A stretch of 64,000 nt of DNA from Lebetimonas natsushimae (GTDB lineage: Bacteria > Campylobacterota > Campylobacteria > Campylobacterales > Nautiliaceae), in the NCBI RefSeq assembly GCF_002335445.1, contig NZ_BDME01000002.1:248001-312000 (forward strand), written 5' to 3'. The translations under genes were made by a program, and so were the position numbers. Positions within the stretch are counted from its first letter, which is position 1, and the number at the start of each line of letters is the position of its first letter. The notes under the pieces are model-generated. The model had not been told where the DNA came from. It made no database searches and worked only from the letters and a program-made list of their open reading frames with translations. This document shows, one piece after another, positions 52,221 to 61,153 of the stretch.

Positions 52221-52243
52221 GCCGATATGGAATAAATATTGCT
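52221..52243 (+). promoter_or_regulatory. RpoN (sigma54) promoter of flgL, overlapping a sigma28-like -10
   Basis: TGGAATAAATATTGCT at 52228-52243: the -24 GG and -12 GC are separated by 10 bp, the invariant sigma54 spacing. GCCGATAT at 52221-52228 resembles the FliA (sigma28) -10 box (GCCGATAA; CGATWT in Campylobacter), though no convincing -35 (TAAA) is seen. Confidence 0.65.
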
Positions 52244-52271
52244 TGATATTTAAAACCATGGAAGGTTGGCA

Positions 52272-54860
52272 ATGAGAATTACTCAATTTACAATGTATAA
52301 TAATTTTTTAATAAATCAACAGCGAACTTTAAATGAACTTAATAAAACCACAACGGAACTCTCTACCGGTAAAAAAATTCAAAATATGTATGATAGCCCC
52401 ACCGTTTTTGTAAATGATTTGAAGTTTCAGGAAAAGATAAATACATTTACCCAGATAAAAAATTCTGCCAATTTTGCAAAAATATTTGCGAATGAAACTG
52501 ATACCACTTTAAATGATATTGTTACCACCCTTAATTCTTTTAAAACAAAATTATTGAATGCAGCAAACGATACAAATAATAAAACAAGCCGAGAGGCTAT
52601 TGCTAAAGAATTAGAAGGAGAACTTAATCATTTAAAAGATTTGGCAAATACTTCTATTGGTGGAAAATATATTTTTAGCGGAAGTATGTTTAATACAAAA
52701 CCTATTAATAATGAACTTAAATATCAGGGAAACGGGGAAACAGTTAAAGCATTTTTGGGTGCAGGTGTTGAGAGGGAATATAATATCGACGGAAAGAGTC
52801 TTTTTTTAGGCAGGGATAATGATTATAAAAAACATTTGAGTTTAAATATTCCGCAGTTTGATAAAATGAAAGCAAATCCAGAATATGTAGTTAGAGGAAG
52901 TGATGGGAAACTTTATATCGATAAGCATTTAAAAGATCATAATAAAATACCGGATTCCAATGATGTACCAAAAAATGAACCTGTTACCCCTGATAGTGAA
53001 ATCAGAATGTTAACAGGTGTTGAAGATATTTATGATTCTAATACGGATACATATTCAGATGGTACAAGTTATTTTTATATAAAAGGTAAAACTTCAAATG
53101 GTATTACAATTAATACTAAAATATCTTTAAAAAACAGTGAAAAGGTTTCTGCTCTTTTAGATAAAATCGGAGAACTTTATGGAAATACTCTAACGGCTAA
53201 AAAGGTAAATGTAAGTATCAATGATATGGGTGAAATTCAGATAAAAGATGTGGAGAGTGGAAAATTAATTACGGATTTTTATATAGTTGCAAGCGATAAG
53301 AATGAAAATTCTTTAGAAGATGTAATTAAAAACGGGGATTATATAGTTGAATTTCAAAAAAGTAATTTTAATTCAGTCAGAAATCTTGATACTATCAAAG
53401 CAAATAACGGATATTTTGATAACAGGATTTATACATTTGGCAGTATTTTCAGATTAATGGATAACAGCAGAGATGCTTTGCCAAGCGATAAAATCCAAGA
53501 TGTAATAGGTAAAAAAGCTCTTAATGGCTATGGAAATTTCATATTAATAGACCATTTAACATTATCGGGGACTGATACTGACGGCAATAATGTAAATGTT
53601 ACATTATCTGTTGGTCCAAACACGACAATGCAAGATCTGATTGATAAAATAAAAAGCGACTTCGGGGATGTGAATGTAAAATTAGAAAACGGTGAATTAA
53701 AAATCATAGATAATTCTTTGTCAGATAAAACTGATACTTCAAAACTTTCAATTTCAATAGATGCCGAAGATATAAACGGAAATAAATTATTAGCATTTAA
53801 AAGTAAAGATTCAATTAATTTTGATAGACTTTTTATGGACAAAAAAGGAAACTTAATTCAAAGCAATGTTACTCAAATTATAAAAGATTATAAAACATAT
53901 ATAAAAGACGGAAAAACATACACAATTAAAAACCCTGACTCTCAAAAAATTGCAACGGATAATATTAATTTAACTGATGTTATGGGTACTGATTCTATGC
54001 CACAAACTTTAAAGATAAGGTTTAAAGACAAAGATGGAAATTTTAATGTAGCCAAAATTGTATTACAGGATGAAGAAGACAGTGACGGACATTTATGTTA
54101 TTTTAAAATAAATGGAAATAAATATGATATTTATGATAGTAAAGGTAATAAAACGCCTGCTCACGATGTTATTAAAACAATTTCTCAAATAGATGAAACA
54201 ACATGCAAAATATGTCAGAAAGAAGAAAAAACAAAAGGTCTTACATTCAGACAGCTTGGAGATGTTATTGCAATGATTGTTAGTAATAACATACCTGCGA
54301 CTAATTCTGAAAAAGATTATAAAAATGCATTGGAAAATGCCAAAAAAGAAGTGAAAACCGGAATGGACAATGGACATTTTTATTTAAAAGATTTAAATAA
54401 TAATCCGTCCAAAATAGACATTGCTATTTATAATAAAAATAATAATCACATTTCATTTGAAGAAAATAATGCTGTTACAATAGATAGCGCTAAAGTAGAT
54501 TTTTTTAGAATTTTGGAAAAATCGATTGAGGCTGTAAAAAGTGGAAATAACTTTCCAAATGGAAATTCTGATAATCCAAGAAATTTTGGCATTCAAGGGG
54601 CGATTGAATCCATTGATCATTTGAATGACCATGTAAGAAAAATGCACGCAAAAATCGGAGCTGTTAGTAATGAATTTGAAATGAGTATTGAAAGGGTTGA
54701 AACACTTACAATTCATACAAAAACCCTTCAATCAGAAAATATTGACACAGATATCGGAGAAGCTACTATGAGGCTTAATTCTTTAAAAACTTCATATCAG
54801 GCTCTTTTAGCATCTATTGCAAAAGTTAACGATTTGACGCTTCTTAACTATTTAAGGTAA
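52272..54860 (+). CDS. flgL: Flagellar hook-associated protein 3 (FlgL), long Campylobacterota form
   Basis: About 862 residues from ATG 52272 (MRITQFTMYNNFLINQQRTLNELNKTTTELSTGKKIQ), with GGAAGG upstream; a TTG at 52266 is in frame but unlikely. Flagellin-like N-terminus (1-150, ending in GGKYIFSGSMFNTKPI) and C-terminus (760-862, IGAVSNEFEMSIERVETLT…LNSLKTSYQALLASIAKVNDLTLLNYL). The ~600-residue middle part is the surface insertion usual in this phylum; it contains repeated 'KDGKTYTI/DGKLYI'-like strands and a CKICQKEE motif. The promoter is sigma54 type. Confidence 0.93.
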   Translation: MRITQFTMYNNFLINQQRTLNELNKTTTELSTGKKIQNMYDSPTVFVNDLKFQEKINTFTQIKNSANFAKIFANETDTTLNDIVTTLNSFKTKLLNAANDTNNKTSREAIAKELEGELNHLKDLANTSIGGKYIFSGSMFNTKPINNELKYQGNGETVKAFLGAGVEREYNIDGKSLFLGRDNDYKKHLSLNIPQFDKMKANPEYVVRGSDGKLYIDKHLKDHNKIPDSNDVPKNEPVTPDSEIRMLTGVEDIYDSNTDTYSDGTSYFYIKGKTSNGITINTKISLKNSEKVSALLDKIGELYGNTLTAKKVNVSINDMGEIQIKDVESGKLITDFYIVASDKNENSLEDVIKNGDYIVEFQKSNFNSVRNLDTIKANNGYFDNRIYTFGSIFRLMDNSRDALPSDKIQDVIGKKALNGYGNFILIDHLTLSGTDTDGNNVNVTLSVGPNTTMQDLIDKIKSDFGDVNVKLENGELKIIDNSLSDKTDTSKLSISIDAEDINGNKLLAFKSKDSINFDRLFMDKKGNLIQSNVTQIIKDYKTYIKDGKTYTIKNPDSQKIATDNINLTDVMGTDSMPQTLKIRFKDKDGNFNVAKIVLQDEEDSDGHLCYFKINGNKYDIYDSKGNKTPAHDVIKTISQIDETTCKICQKEEKTKGLTFRQLGDVIAMIVSNNIPATNSEKDYKNALENAKKEVKTGMDNGHFYLKDLNNNPSKIDIAIYNKNNNHISFEENNAVTIDSAKVDFFRILEKSIEAVKSGNNFPNGNSDNPRNFGIQGAIESIDHLNDHVRKMHAKIGAVSNEFEMSIERVETLTIHTKTLQSENIDTDIGEATMRLNSLKTSYQALLASIAKVNDLTLLNYLR

Positions 54861-54884
54861 AATTGCATTAAAAAAAGGTCTGTT

Positions 54885-57044
54885 TTGCGTAAAAGCTTTT
54901 ATATTTTTCTTTTTGCTTTGTCAATTTATTTTTTTATTTCCACTATATTGCCTTCATTTTCCTATGTAGGTAGATTCGGGACGTTTTTGGGAAAAACAAA
55001 TTTATTATTATTTGGATATTTAGGTTATGTTTTTCCGTTTTTATTAATGTGTTTGATTTATTTTTTTTACAAAGAAAAATTTGATTTTGATTTTTCTGTT
55101 AAAATATTGGGCGGTGTTTTTGCTTTTTTTGCATTTCTTCTGATACAATATGAAATCTTTCACGAAGGTGTTATTGCAAAACTTTTTGCGGAGTTTTTAA
55201 AAAAATATATAGGTGTTTTAGGTGTTTGGATTTTTATATTGCTTTTGTTAACATGGTCATGTTTTTTAATTTTTGAAGAAAAATTGTTCAATTTGTTTGG
55301 TAAGACTAAAAATTATAATGAAATTGATAACACTGAAAATTCAAATAAAAAAAATGATGAAATAAAAACAGAAAACGGTTTACTGGATGGAGAGATAAAT
55401 GAAAATAAAGAAAATATAATTGAAACAGATAAAAATAAAGAAAGTTATAATCACCGAGATTTTAATGAAGAAAATTATAATAATGAAAATGAAAACAGTG
55501 AAAAAAACGGTAATAAAAAAAATGAAAACTTAAAAATATTTACAAAAAAAGATAAAAATATTGATAATTCAAATGAACATAATATAGAAAAAGTTGAAGT
55601 TTTAGAAGATACAAAAAAACTTCTCTCACAGATTGAAACCGGAAAAAGAGATTTACCAAAAAACTGGAAATTTCCTCCTATTGAATTTTTAACTAAACCT
55701 AAAAATGAGAAAAAAATAGTGAATGAGGCTGAAATTGATAAAAAAATTAAAATATTGCTTGAAAAATTAAAACAGTTTAAAATTGAGGGAGATGTTGTAA
55801 GATATTATGTGGGTCCCGTTGTCACCACTTTTGAATTTAAACCTCTTCCGCATATAAAGGTAAGTAAAATTTTATCGCTTCAAGATGATTTGGCAATGGC
55901 GCTGAAAGCCCAGTCGATCAGGATTCAGGCTCCAATTCCCGGAAAAGATGTCGTTGGAATTGAAATACCGAATGAAAAAATGCAGACAATATATTTAAGA
56001 GAAATTTTAGAAAGTGATATTTTTAAAAAGGCCAAATCCCCTTTAACCATTGCTATTGGTAAAGATATCGTCGGAGCCCCCTTTGTCACTGATTTAAAAA
56101 AACTTCCTCATTTATTAATTGCCGGGACCACCGGAAGTGGTAAAAGTGTCGGTATAAATGCAATGATTCTTTCATTATTGTATAGAAATTCTCCGGATCA
56201 GCTTAAATTTGTAATGATAGATCCAAAAATGCTTGAATTTTCTATTTACAATGATATTCCACATTTACTCACTCCTGTAATTACTGAACCCAAAAAAGCT
56301 ATTGTCGCTCTTAATGCAATGGTAAAAGAGATGGAGAGACGCTACAAACTAATGGCAAAAATGAGGGTTAAGAATATAGAAGGGTATAATCAAAAAGTTG
56401 ATGAAAAATTACCTTATATTGTTATAATAATTGATGAATTGGCCGATTTAATGATGACAAGCGGTAAAGATGTTGAATATTCAATTGCAAGACTTGCACA
56501 AATGGCAAGGGCAAGCGGTATTCATTTAATAGTGGCAACACAAAGGCCGAGTGTGGATGTGGTTACAGGTCTTATTAAAGCTAATCTTCCAAGTAGGATT
56601 AGTTTTAAAGTGGGTCAAAAAATTGACAGCAAAGTTATTTTAGATCAATTCGGTGCAGAAAGTCTTTTGGGACGGGGGGATATGCTTTTTACACCTCCCG
56701 GAATTACCGGACTTATAAGACTTCATGCACCATATACCTCTGAAGAGGAAATAGAAAAAGTGGTTGAATTTTTAAAAAAAGAAAGATCCCCTTCTTATGA
56801 TTTAATTTTTTTAAATACTCTTGATGAGGAAACTCAAAATTTAGAAAAAATTGATGAAGATTTGGATGAATTGTTTGAAGAAGCTAAAAAAATTATTTTG
56901 ACTGAAAAAAGAACAAGTATCAGTTATCTTCAAAGAAGGTTAAATATTGGATATAATAGAGCAGCCAATATTATTGAACAGATGGAAAGAATGGGGATTC
57001 TTTCAAAACCTAACTCAAAAGGTCAAAGAGAAATATTAATGTAA
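54885..57044 (+). CDS. ftsK: FtsK/SpoIIIE family DNA translocase
   Basis: 719 residues from TTG 54885, with AAAGG upstream. Four membrane helices (1-135), a low-complexity Asn/Glu/Lys linker (140-240), then the motor: Walker A HLLIAGTTGSGKSVGINAM (about 407), Walker B YIVIIIDELADLMM, ATQRPSVDVVTGLIKAN. C-terminal gamma winged-helix: SISYLQRRLNIGYNRAANIIEQMERMGIL. It moves chromosome ends at the septum for dimer resolution. It starts 24 bases after flgL. The linker is shorter than in E. coli FtsK, as in the SpoIIIE type. Confidence 0.96.
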   Translation: MRKSFYIFLFALSIYFFISTILPSFSYVGRFGTFLGKTNLLLFGYLGYVFPFLLMCLIYFFYKEKFDFDFSVKILGGVFAFFAFLLIQYEIFHEGVIAKLFAEFLKKYIGVLGVWIFILLLLTWSCFLIFEEKLFNLFGKTKNYNEIDNTENSNKKNDEIKTENGLLDGEINENKENIIETDKNKESYNHRDFNEENYNNENENSEKNGNKKNENLKIFTKKDKNIDNSNEHNIEKVEVLEDTKKLLSQIETGKRDLPKNWKFPPIEFLTKPKNEKKIVNEAEIDKKIKILLEKLKQFKIEGDVVRYYVGPVVTTFEFKPLPHIKVSKILSLQDDLAMALKAQSIRIQAPIPGKDVVGIEIPNEKMQTIYLREILESDIFKKAKSPLTIAIGKDIVGAPFVTDLKKLPHLLIAGTTGSGKSVGINAMILSLLYRNSPDQLKFVMIDPKMLEFSIYNDIPHLLTPVITEPKKAIVALNAMVKEMERRYKLMAKMRVKNIEGYNQKVDEKLPYIVIIIDELADLMMTSGKDVEYSIARLAQMARASGIHLIVATQRPSVDVVTGLIKANLPSRISFKVGQKIDSKVILDQFGAESLLGRGDMLFTPPGITGLIRLHAPYTSEEEIEKVVEFLKKERSPSYDLIFLNTLDEETQNLEKIDEDLDELFEEAKKIILTEKRTSISYLQRRLNIGYNRAANIIEQMERMGILSKPNSKGQREILM

Positions 57045-57054
57045 GGGGTTTAAT

Positions 57055-57678
57055 ATGAAGAAATTATTGGTATTAGGAAGTTTGGTATTTTTATGTATCG
57101 GATGTGCAGAAAAACCGATAGCAACAAGTGTGGTAGATTTAGCTGGTAATCAACAAATAGCCGGATGGAAAGATAAAAACAGCACTGAAAAAGTAAAAAC
57201 AGTCTGTAAAGAAAAAGTTATTTATAAAAAAGTAGAAGAAAAAGTAAAAGACACTGACGGAGACGGAGTTATAGATAAATTAGACAAGTGTCCGAATACT
57301 CCTAAGGGAATGCCGGTAGATCATAACGGATGTCCGATAATAGCCACATTAAGAATAAATTTTGATTTTAATAAGGCAGATGTTAAAAAAATATATTACA
57401 ATGATATACAAAAAGTGGCTCTCGCAATAAAATCCAATCCAAATATTAAAAAAATTGAAGTTGCAGGACATACTGACAACATAGGTAGCAAAGAATATAA
57501 TAAAAAATTGTCTTTAAAAAGAGCAAAAGCAGTAGCAGATTTATTAATTAAATTTGGGGTTAATCCTAAAATGATTGTAATAAAAGGTTATGGAGAGGAT
57601 TATCCGTTAGTACCAAATACCACATTAACAAACAGAGCATTAAACAGAAGAGTTGAAATTATTAATATTACAAATTAA
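57055..57678 (+). CDS. OmpA-family lipoprotein with thrombospondin-3-type repeat
   Basis: 207 residues. Lipobox FLCIGCAEKP (Cys17). One calcium-binding type-3 repeat, DTDGDGVIDKLDKCPNTPKGMPVDHNGC (about 63-90), then an OmpA/Pal peptidoglycan-binding domain (INFDFNKADVKK, VAGHTDNIGSKEYNKKLSLKRAKAVADLL, VIKGYGEDYPLVPN, NRRVEI). Anchors the outer membrane to peptidoglycan. Overlaps the convergent amidohydrolase gene by 11 bases. Confidence 0.9.
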   Translation: MKKLLVLGSLVFLCIGCAEKPIATSVVDLAGNQQIAGWKDKNSTEKVKTVCKEKVIYKKVEEKVKDTDGDGVIDKLDKCPNTPKGMPVDHNGCPIIATLRINFDFNKADVKKIYYNDIQKVALAIKSNPNIKKIEVAGHTDNIGSKEYNKKLSLKRAKAVADLLIKFGVNPKMIVIKGYGEDYPLVPNTTLTNRALNRRVEIINITN

Positions 57679-58879
57679 TCTCTTCTCCGTTTATATATAA
57701 ATAATTTACTTCATTTGTATGTAAAATTATTTGAAGAGGTAGATTTTCTATATCTTTAATTTTATCAGGCAATTTAAAACTTATTAAGTCTGCATCTTTT
57801 CCGGTTTCGATACTGCCGTTATTAAGTCCTAATGATTTTGCTGCATTTATTGTTACGGATTTTAACAAATCTTTTGCCAGATATTTTGGATGGAGTTCAG
57901 TTTGCATAAGCAAAGCCGCTCTTATTTCTTTAAATAAATTGAGGGAATAATTTGAACTTTTTCCATCTGTTGCAACAGTATAGTCTATATATTTATTTTT
58001 TACTTTTTCAAGATTGAGAAGCCCGGTATTTAGAAGTCTGTTTGAAACAGGGCAATGAGATATATATCCGTTTATTTTACTTATTTCTTCCAATTCTTTT
58101 TCATTGGCATGTACGCAGTGGACAAATGTAGTTTTTGTGTCTTTAAATTTTCGGATGAATTCAACAGGTTTTATCAAAGGTTTGGATAATTTAAAGTTTT
58201 GTTCAAAAAACAGTTTAAACTCACCTTTGCCTTCATCCAACCATTTCCTCTCGGCTTTGCTTTCCATAAAATGAGTCTGAATTATATAATTTTCTTTTTT
58301 TGCAATTTCAATTACTTTATCCATTAATATAGGATGGACTGAATATGGAGAATGTATAGAAATAGCTACTTTGAATTTTTCATTTTCATATTTTTTACTT
58401 TCTTCAATTCTTGCAAGAAAATCCTGATATAACATATCAACAACTGCAGGGTTTGAGCCGATTATTTCATTAAAATATATTACTTTTAAAGGTTGTTTTG
58501 TTAAATATTTTAAGTCATTTCCGCTTGAACTTATTTCTCCAAAAGCACAAATGCCGCTTTTTTTCATTTCATCAACGGCATTTTTAAAACATTTTCCACT
58601 GCATTCTAAAAACAGATCTTCCCTGTTTTCCAGTACACTATTTAGCCAAGATATAAAATCACCGTAATTTAAAGTCGTTGTGTTTGCCGAAAATTCTAAA
58701 TGAGTGTGATTATTAATAAGGGCCGGCATTAAGACAGAATTTTTGCCTAAATAAACAGCAGGGGAATCATCTAAATTATAACCCACTTTTAATATTTTTT
58801 TATCAAAAATCACTTCAGCATTTAAAAGAATTTCGTTTTTTTCATTCATAGTTACGATATAATCGGCTTTTAGTTTCAA
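57668..58879 (-). CDS. Amidohydrolase, probable aminofutalosine deaminase
   Basis: 403 residues from TTG 58879, six bases after AAGGA; the open frame runs on to 58975 but that region is hydrophobic nonsense and overlaps aroQ. Metal ligands: INNHTHLEFSA (HxH), HSPYSVHP, FVHCVHANEKELEEI, ATDGKSSNYSLN (Asp). Most similar in pattern to MTA/SAH-deaminase-like enzymes, which in Campylobacterota act as aminofutalosine deaminases of the futalosine menaquinone route. The specific substrate is inference; guanine or cytosine deaminase is possible. Confidence 0.8.
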   Translation of the reverse strand: MKLKADYIVTMNEKNEILLNAEVIFDKKILKVGYNLDDSPAVYLGKNSVLMPALINNHTHLEFSANTTTLNYGDFISWLNSVLENREDLFLECSGKCFKNAVDEMKKSGICAFGEISSSGNDLKYLTKQPLKVIYFNEIIGSNPAVVDMLYQDFLARIEESKKYENEKFKVAISIHSPYSVHPILMDKVIEIAKKENYIIQTHFMESKAERKWLDEGKGEFKLFFEQNFKLSKPLIKPVEFIRKFKDTKTTFVHCVHANEKELEEISKINGYISHCPVSNRLLNTGLLNLEKVKNKYIDYTVATDGKSSNYSLNLFKEIRAALLMQTELHPKYLAKDLLKSVTINAAKSLGLNNGSIETGKDADLISFKLPDKIKDIENLPLQIILHTNEVNYLYINGEEINL

Positions 58880-58954
58880 AATTATTCCTTTTTCTAAAAA
58901 GAAAGCAAATAATATGCCAAAATTTACTATAATTACAATAAAAAAGGAGAAATT

Positions 58955-59443
58955 GTGAAAATTAAAGTAATACACGGACCAAACATGAATATGTTAGGAA
59001 TTAGGGAAGTAAATATTTACGGACCTATGAAACTTGAAGATGTTAATAAAAATATGGAAGTGGTAGCTAAACAAAATGGATTTGAAATTGAATTTTATCA
59101 GTCAAATCATGAAGGTGATATTGTTGATGCAATTCAGGAATCAATCACTGATAAAACTGACGGAATAATCATAAATCCGGCGGCCTTAACACATTATTCA
59201 ATTGCCATAAGAGATGCTATAGCGGCTCTGAGAAATATTCCTATTCCTGTCGTTGAAGTTCATATGAGCAATATTGCGGCAAGAGAGGAATTTAGACAAA
59301 AATCTTTAATTTCACCCGTTGTGGCCGGTACAATCAGCGGTTTTGGACCTTTTAGTTACCATTTGGGACTTTTATCTATGATGCAAATTTTAAATGAATT
59401 TAAAATGGCAAAAGAAGCTCAGAATAATCAACAAAAACAATGA
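58955..59443 (+). CDS. aroQ: 3-dehydroquinate dehydratase, type II
   Basis: 162 residues from GTG 58955, with AAAAGGAG upstream. [18 protein letters not shown] (catalytic Tyr), [63 protein letters not shown]: the full type II pattern. It dehydrates 3-dehydroquinate in the shikimate route as a dodecamer. A perfect TATAAT at 58928-58933 is a likely -10. Overlaps the peptidase gene by four bases. Confidence 0.97.
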   Translation: MKIKVIHGPNMNMLGIREVNIYGPMKLEDVNKNMEVVAKQNGFEIEFYQSNHEGDIVDAIQESITDKTDGIIINPAALTHYSIAIRDAIAALRNIPIPVVEVHMSNIAAREEFRQKSLISPVVAGTISGFGPFSYHLGLLSMMQILNEFKMAKEAQNNQQKQ

Positions 59444-60459
59444 ATTGTTTTATTTTAAATAGAGAAAACGAAGTTTATTATGAATGCGGTTATTCAAATG
59501 ATAACTGCATTTTCCTTTCAATTGATGGTGAAAAATATTTAATAACAGATGGCCGCTATACTCTTGAGGCTAAAGAAGAGGCTAATGCCGAGGTTGTTGA
59601 AGAAAAAAACATATTGAAAAAAGCAAGGGAAATTATTTTAAAAAAAAGGGTTAAAAAATTAATTATTGATCCTCTTAACTGGTCAAAAGAAGAATATGAT
59701 TTTTTAAAAAAAGCAGTAACACTTAAAGATGTTAAAAATTATTCCCATAAAAAAAGAATGATTAAAAAAGAAAATGAGCTGGAAATTATAAAAGAGGCTG
59801 CAAAGCTTGGGGCCGAGGCATTTAATAAATTTGCAAAAAATATTGAAACAGGTATTGACGAATACGAGTTATCCTACAGATTTAAAGAGAAACTTACAAT
59901 GAGGTGTAGAAGAGAGCTCAGTTTCGAACCGATTGTGGCAATTAATGAAAATGCTGCAAAACCTCATGCAAAACTTACTGATAAAATTCTTCATAAAAAT
60001 GATTTGCTATTACTTGATGCAGGAATTAAATATAAAAGATATTGCTCTGACAGAACAAGGACCGTTGCTATAAATGAGAATATTTCTATGAGTAAATTTC
60101 AAAAATTTAAAAATAAAGAAATGCAAAAAATTTATGATATTGTATTAAAAGCCCAGCTTGAAGCCATTAAAAAAATAAAAATAGGAGAAAAAATTTCCAC
60201 TTTAGATAAAACAGCAAGGGAAATAATAGAAAAAGCCGGATACGGTAAATATTTTGTCCATTCATTGGGTCATGGGGTAGGGCTTGATATTCATGAATGG
60301 CCGTATGTAAATTCAAAAAATGATATATTAATTCAAGAAGGTATGGTCTTTACTGTTGAGCCCGGAATTTATCTACCAGGAGTTTTTGGTGTCAGGATTG
60401 AGGATATGGTGTTGATTGATTATGATGGACAAGTACATGTATTAAGCGAGGAGATTTAA
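59440..60459 (+). CDS. pepQ: M24-family metallopeptidase (Xaa-Pro aminopeptidase/prolidase-like)
   Basis: 339 residues. N-terminal creatinase-like domain (1-115) and the pita-bread catalytic domain with the dinuclear metal ligands: [20 protein letters not shown] (two Asp), [15 protein letters not shown] (His), [10 protein letters not shown] (Glu), VRIEDMVLI (Glu). It cleaves Xaa-Pro bonds in the cytosol. It commonly follows aroQ in Campylobacterota, as here (ATGA overlap). Its stop overlaps the next ATG (TAATG). Confidence 0.93.
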   Translation: MNCFILNRENEVYYECGYSNDNCIFLSIDGEKYLITDGRYTLEAKEEANAEVVEEKNILKKAREIILKKRVKKLIIDPLNWSKEEYDFLKKAVTLKDVKNYSHKKRMIKKENELEIIKEAAKLGAEAFNKFAKNIETGIDEYELSYRFKEKLTMRCRRELSFEPIVAINENAAKPHAKLTDKILHKNDLLLLDAGIKYKRYCSDRTRTVAINENISMSKFQKFKNKEMQKIYDIVLKAQLEAIKKIKIGEKISTLDKTAREIIEKAGYGKYFVHSLGHGVGLDIHEWPYVNSKNDILIQEGMVFTVEPGIYLPGVFGVRIEDMVLIDYDGQVHVLSEEI

Positions 60460-60623
60460 TGAGTATAGGTAAAATAAGGACCATTCTTTATAAAATTGCC
60501 AAATATTTGGGTGATATTAATGCAGTTAAAAGGGCAATAAAGAAAGGAGATTTTACTCCTATTTTAAAAAGGATAATCAGAAGAATATACGGATATATCA
60601 CAGGCAGGGGAATGCCTAAATAA
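60459..60623 (+). CDS. 54-residue basic protein coupled to pepQ
   Basis: Starts at the ATG within TAATG of the pepQ stop; GCGAGGAG a few bases upstream is a good ribosome site. Sequence pattern: KIRTILYKIAKYLGDINAVKRAIKKG…ILKRIIRRIYGYITGRGMPK. About 17 Lys/Arg and three acidic residues, predicted as amphipathic helices. I have an impression of similar small basic proteins (LYKxxKxLGDxxAV…KRxxRR…GRxxG) in thermophilic bacteria and archaea, but cannot confirm. RNA or membrane binding is possible. Confidence 0.7.
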   Translation: MSIGKIRTILYKIAKYLGDINAVKRAIKKGDFTPILKRIIRRIYGYITGRGMPK

Positions 60624-60657
60624 TGAATAATGGAAAATATAAAATGGAAAATTAAAA
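60624..60657 (+). repeat. Heptamer array between the 54-residue gene and folK
   Basis: Units tgaataa, tggaaaa, tataaaa, tggaaaa, ttaaaag: period 7. It runs directly into the GTG start of folK. Confidence 0.65.
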
Positions 60658-61152
60658 GTGATAACCGCAAAAGTAAGATTTAAATTTAAAGATACCAGAA
60701 AAATAATAAAAACTACATTTTACCCGGATACTTATAAAAATAGTGATAAGAAAAATATTGCTTTAATAGGTATAGGCTGTAATATAGGTAACTGTATAAG
60801 AAGATTTAAAAAACTTTATCTTTTTTTATCATCTCATCCCAAAATAGATATTGTTAAAACTTCAATAATTTATAAAAATCCCCCTTTTGGTTATTTAAAT
60901 CAAAATGATTTTTATAATACCATAATGATTATAAAAACAGATTTTTCACCAATGGAACTTCTTAATTTTTTACTTTTTACAGAAAAACAATTTGGCAGAA
61001 AGAGAAGTTTTAAAAATGCACCAAGAACCTTAGATTTAGATATAATTATATTTAATGAAGTAAAAATGAATTTAAAAAGGTTAATTTTGCCGCATCCATT
61101 TTTTAAAGAAAGAGATTCAGTTTTGATTCCATTAATATTAAAGGATTATTAA
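60658..61152 (+). CDS. folK: 2-amino-4-hydroxy-6-hydroxymethyldihydropteridine pyrophosphokinase
   Basis: 164 residues from GTG 60658 in a poor ribosome context (heptamer array). HPPK pattern after an unusual ~35-residue N-terminal extension: IALIGIGCNIGN, SIIYKNPPFGYLNQNDFYNTIMII, FGRKRSFKNAPRTLDLDIIIF (the R-x-x-R and DLDI catalytic part), LPHPFFKERDSVLIPL. It pyrophosphorylates hydroxymethyl-dihydropterin in folate synthesis. Followed by one base then flhF, a linkage conserved in Helicobacter/Campylobacter relatives. Confidence 0.92.
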   Translation: MITAKVRFKFKDTRKIIKTTFYPDTYKNSDKKNIALIGIGCNIGNCIRRFKKLYLFLSSHPKIDIVKTSIIYKNPPFGYLNQNDFYNTIMIIKTDFSPMELLNFLLFTEKQFGRKRSFKNAPRTLDLDIIIFNEVKMNLKRLILPHPFFKERDSVLIPLILKDY

Positions 61153-61153
61153 A

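Noticed and set aside
58880-58975. Longer N-terminus for the amidohydrolase
   Set aside because: The extra 32 residues are an AT-derived hydrophobic stretch overlapping the aroQ start and promoter; TTG 58879 with AAGGA fits the family's usual start.
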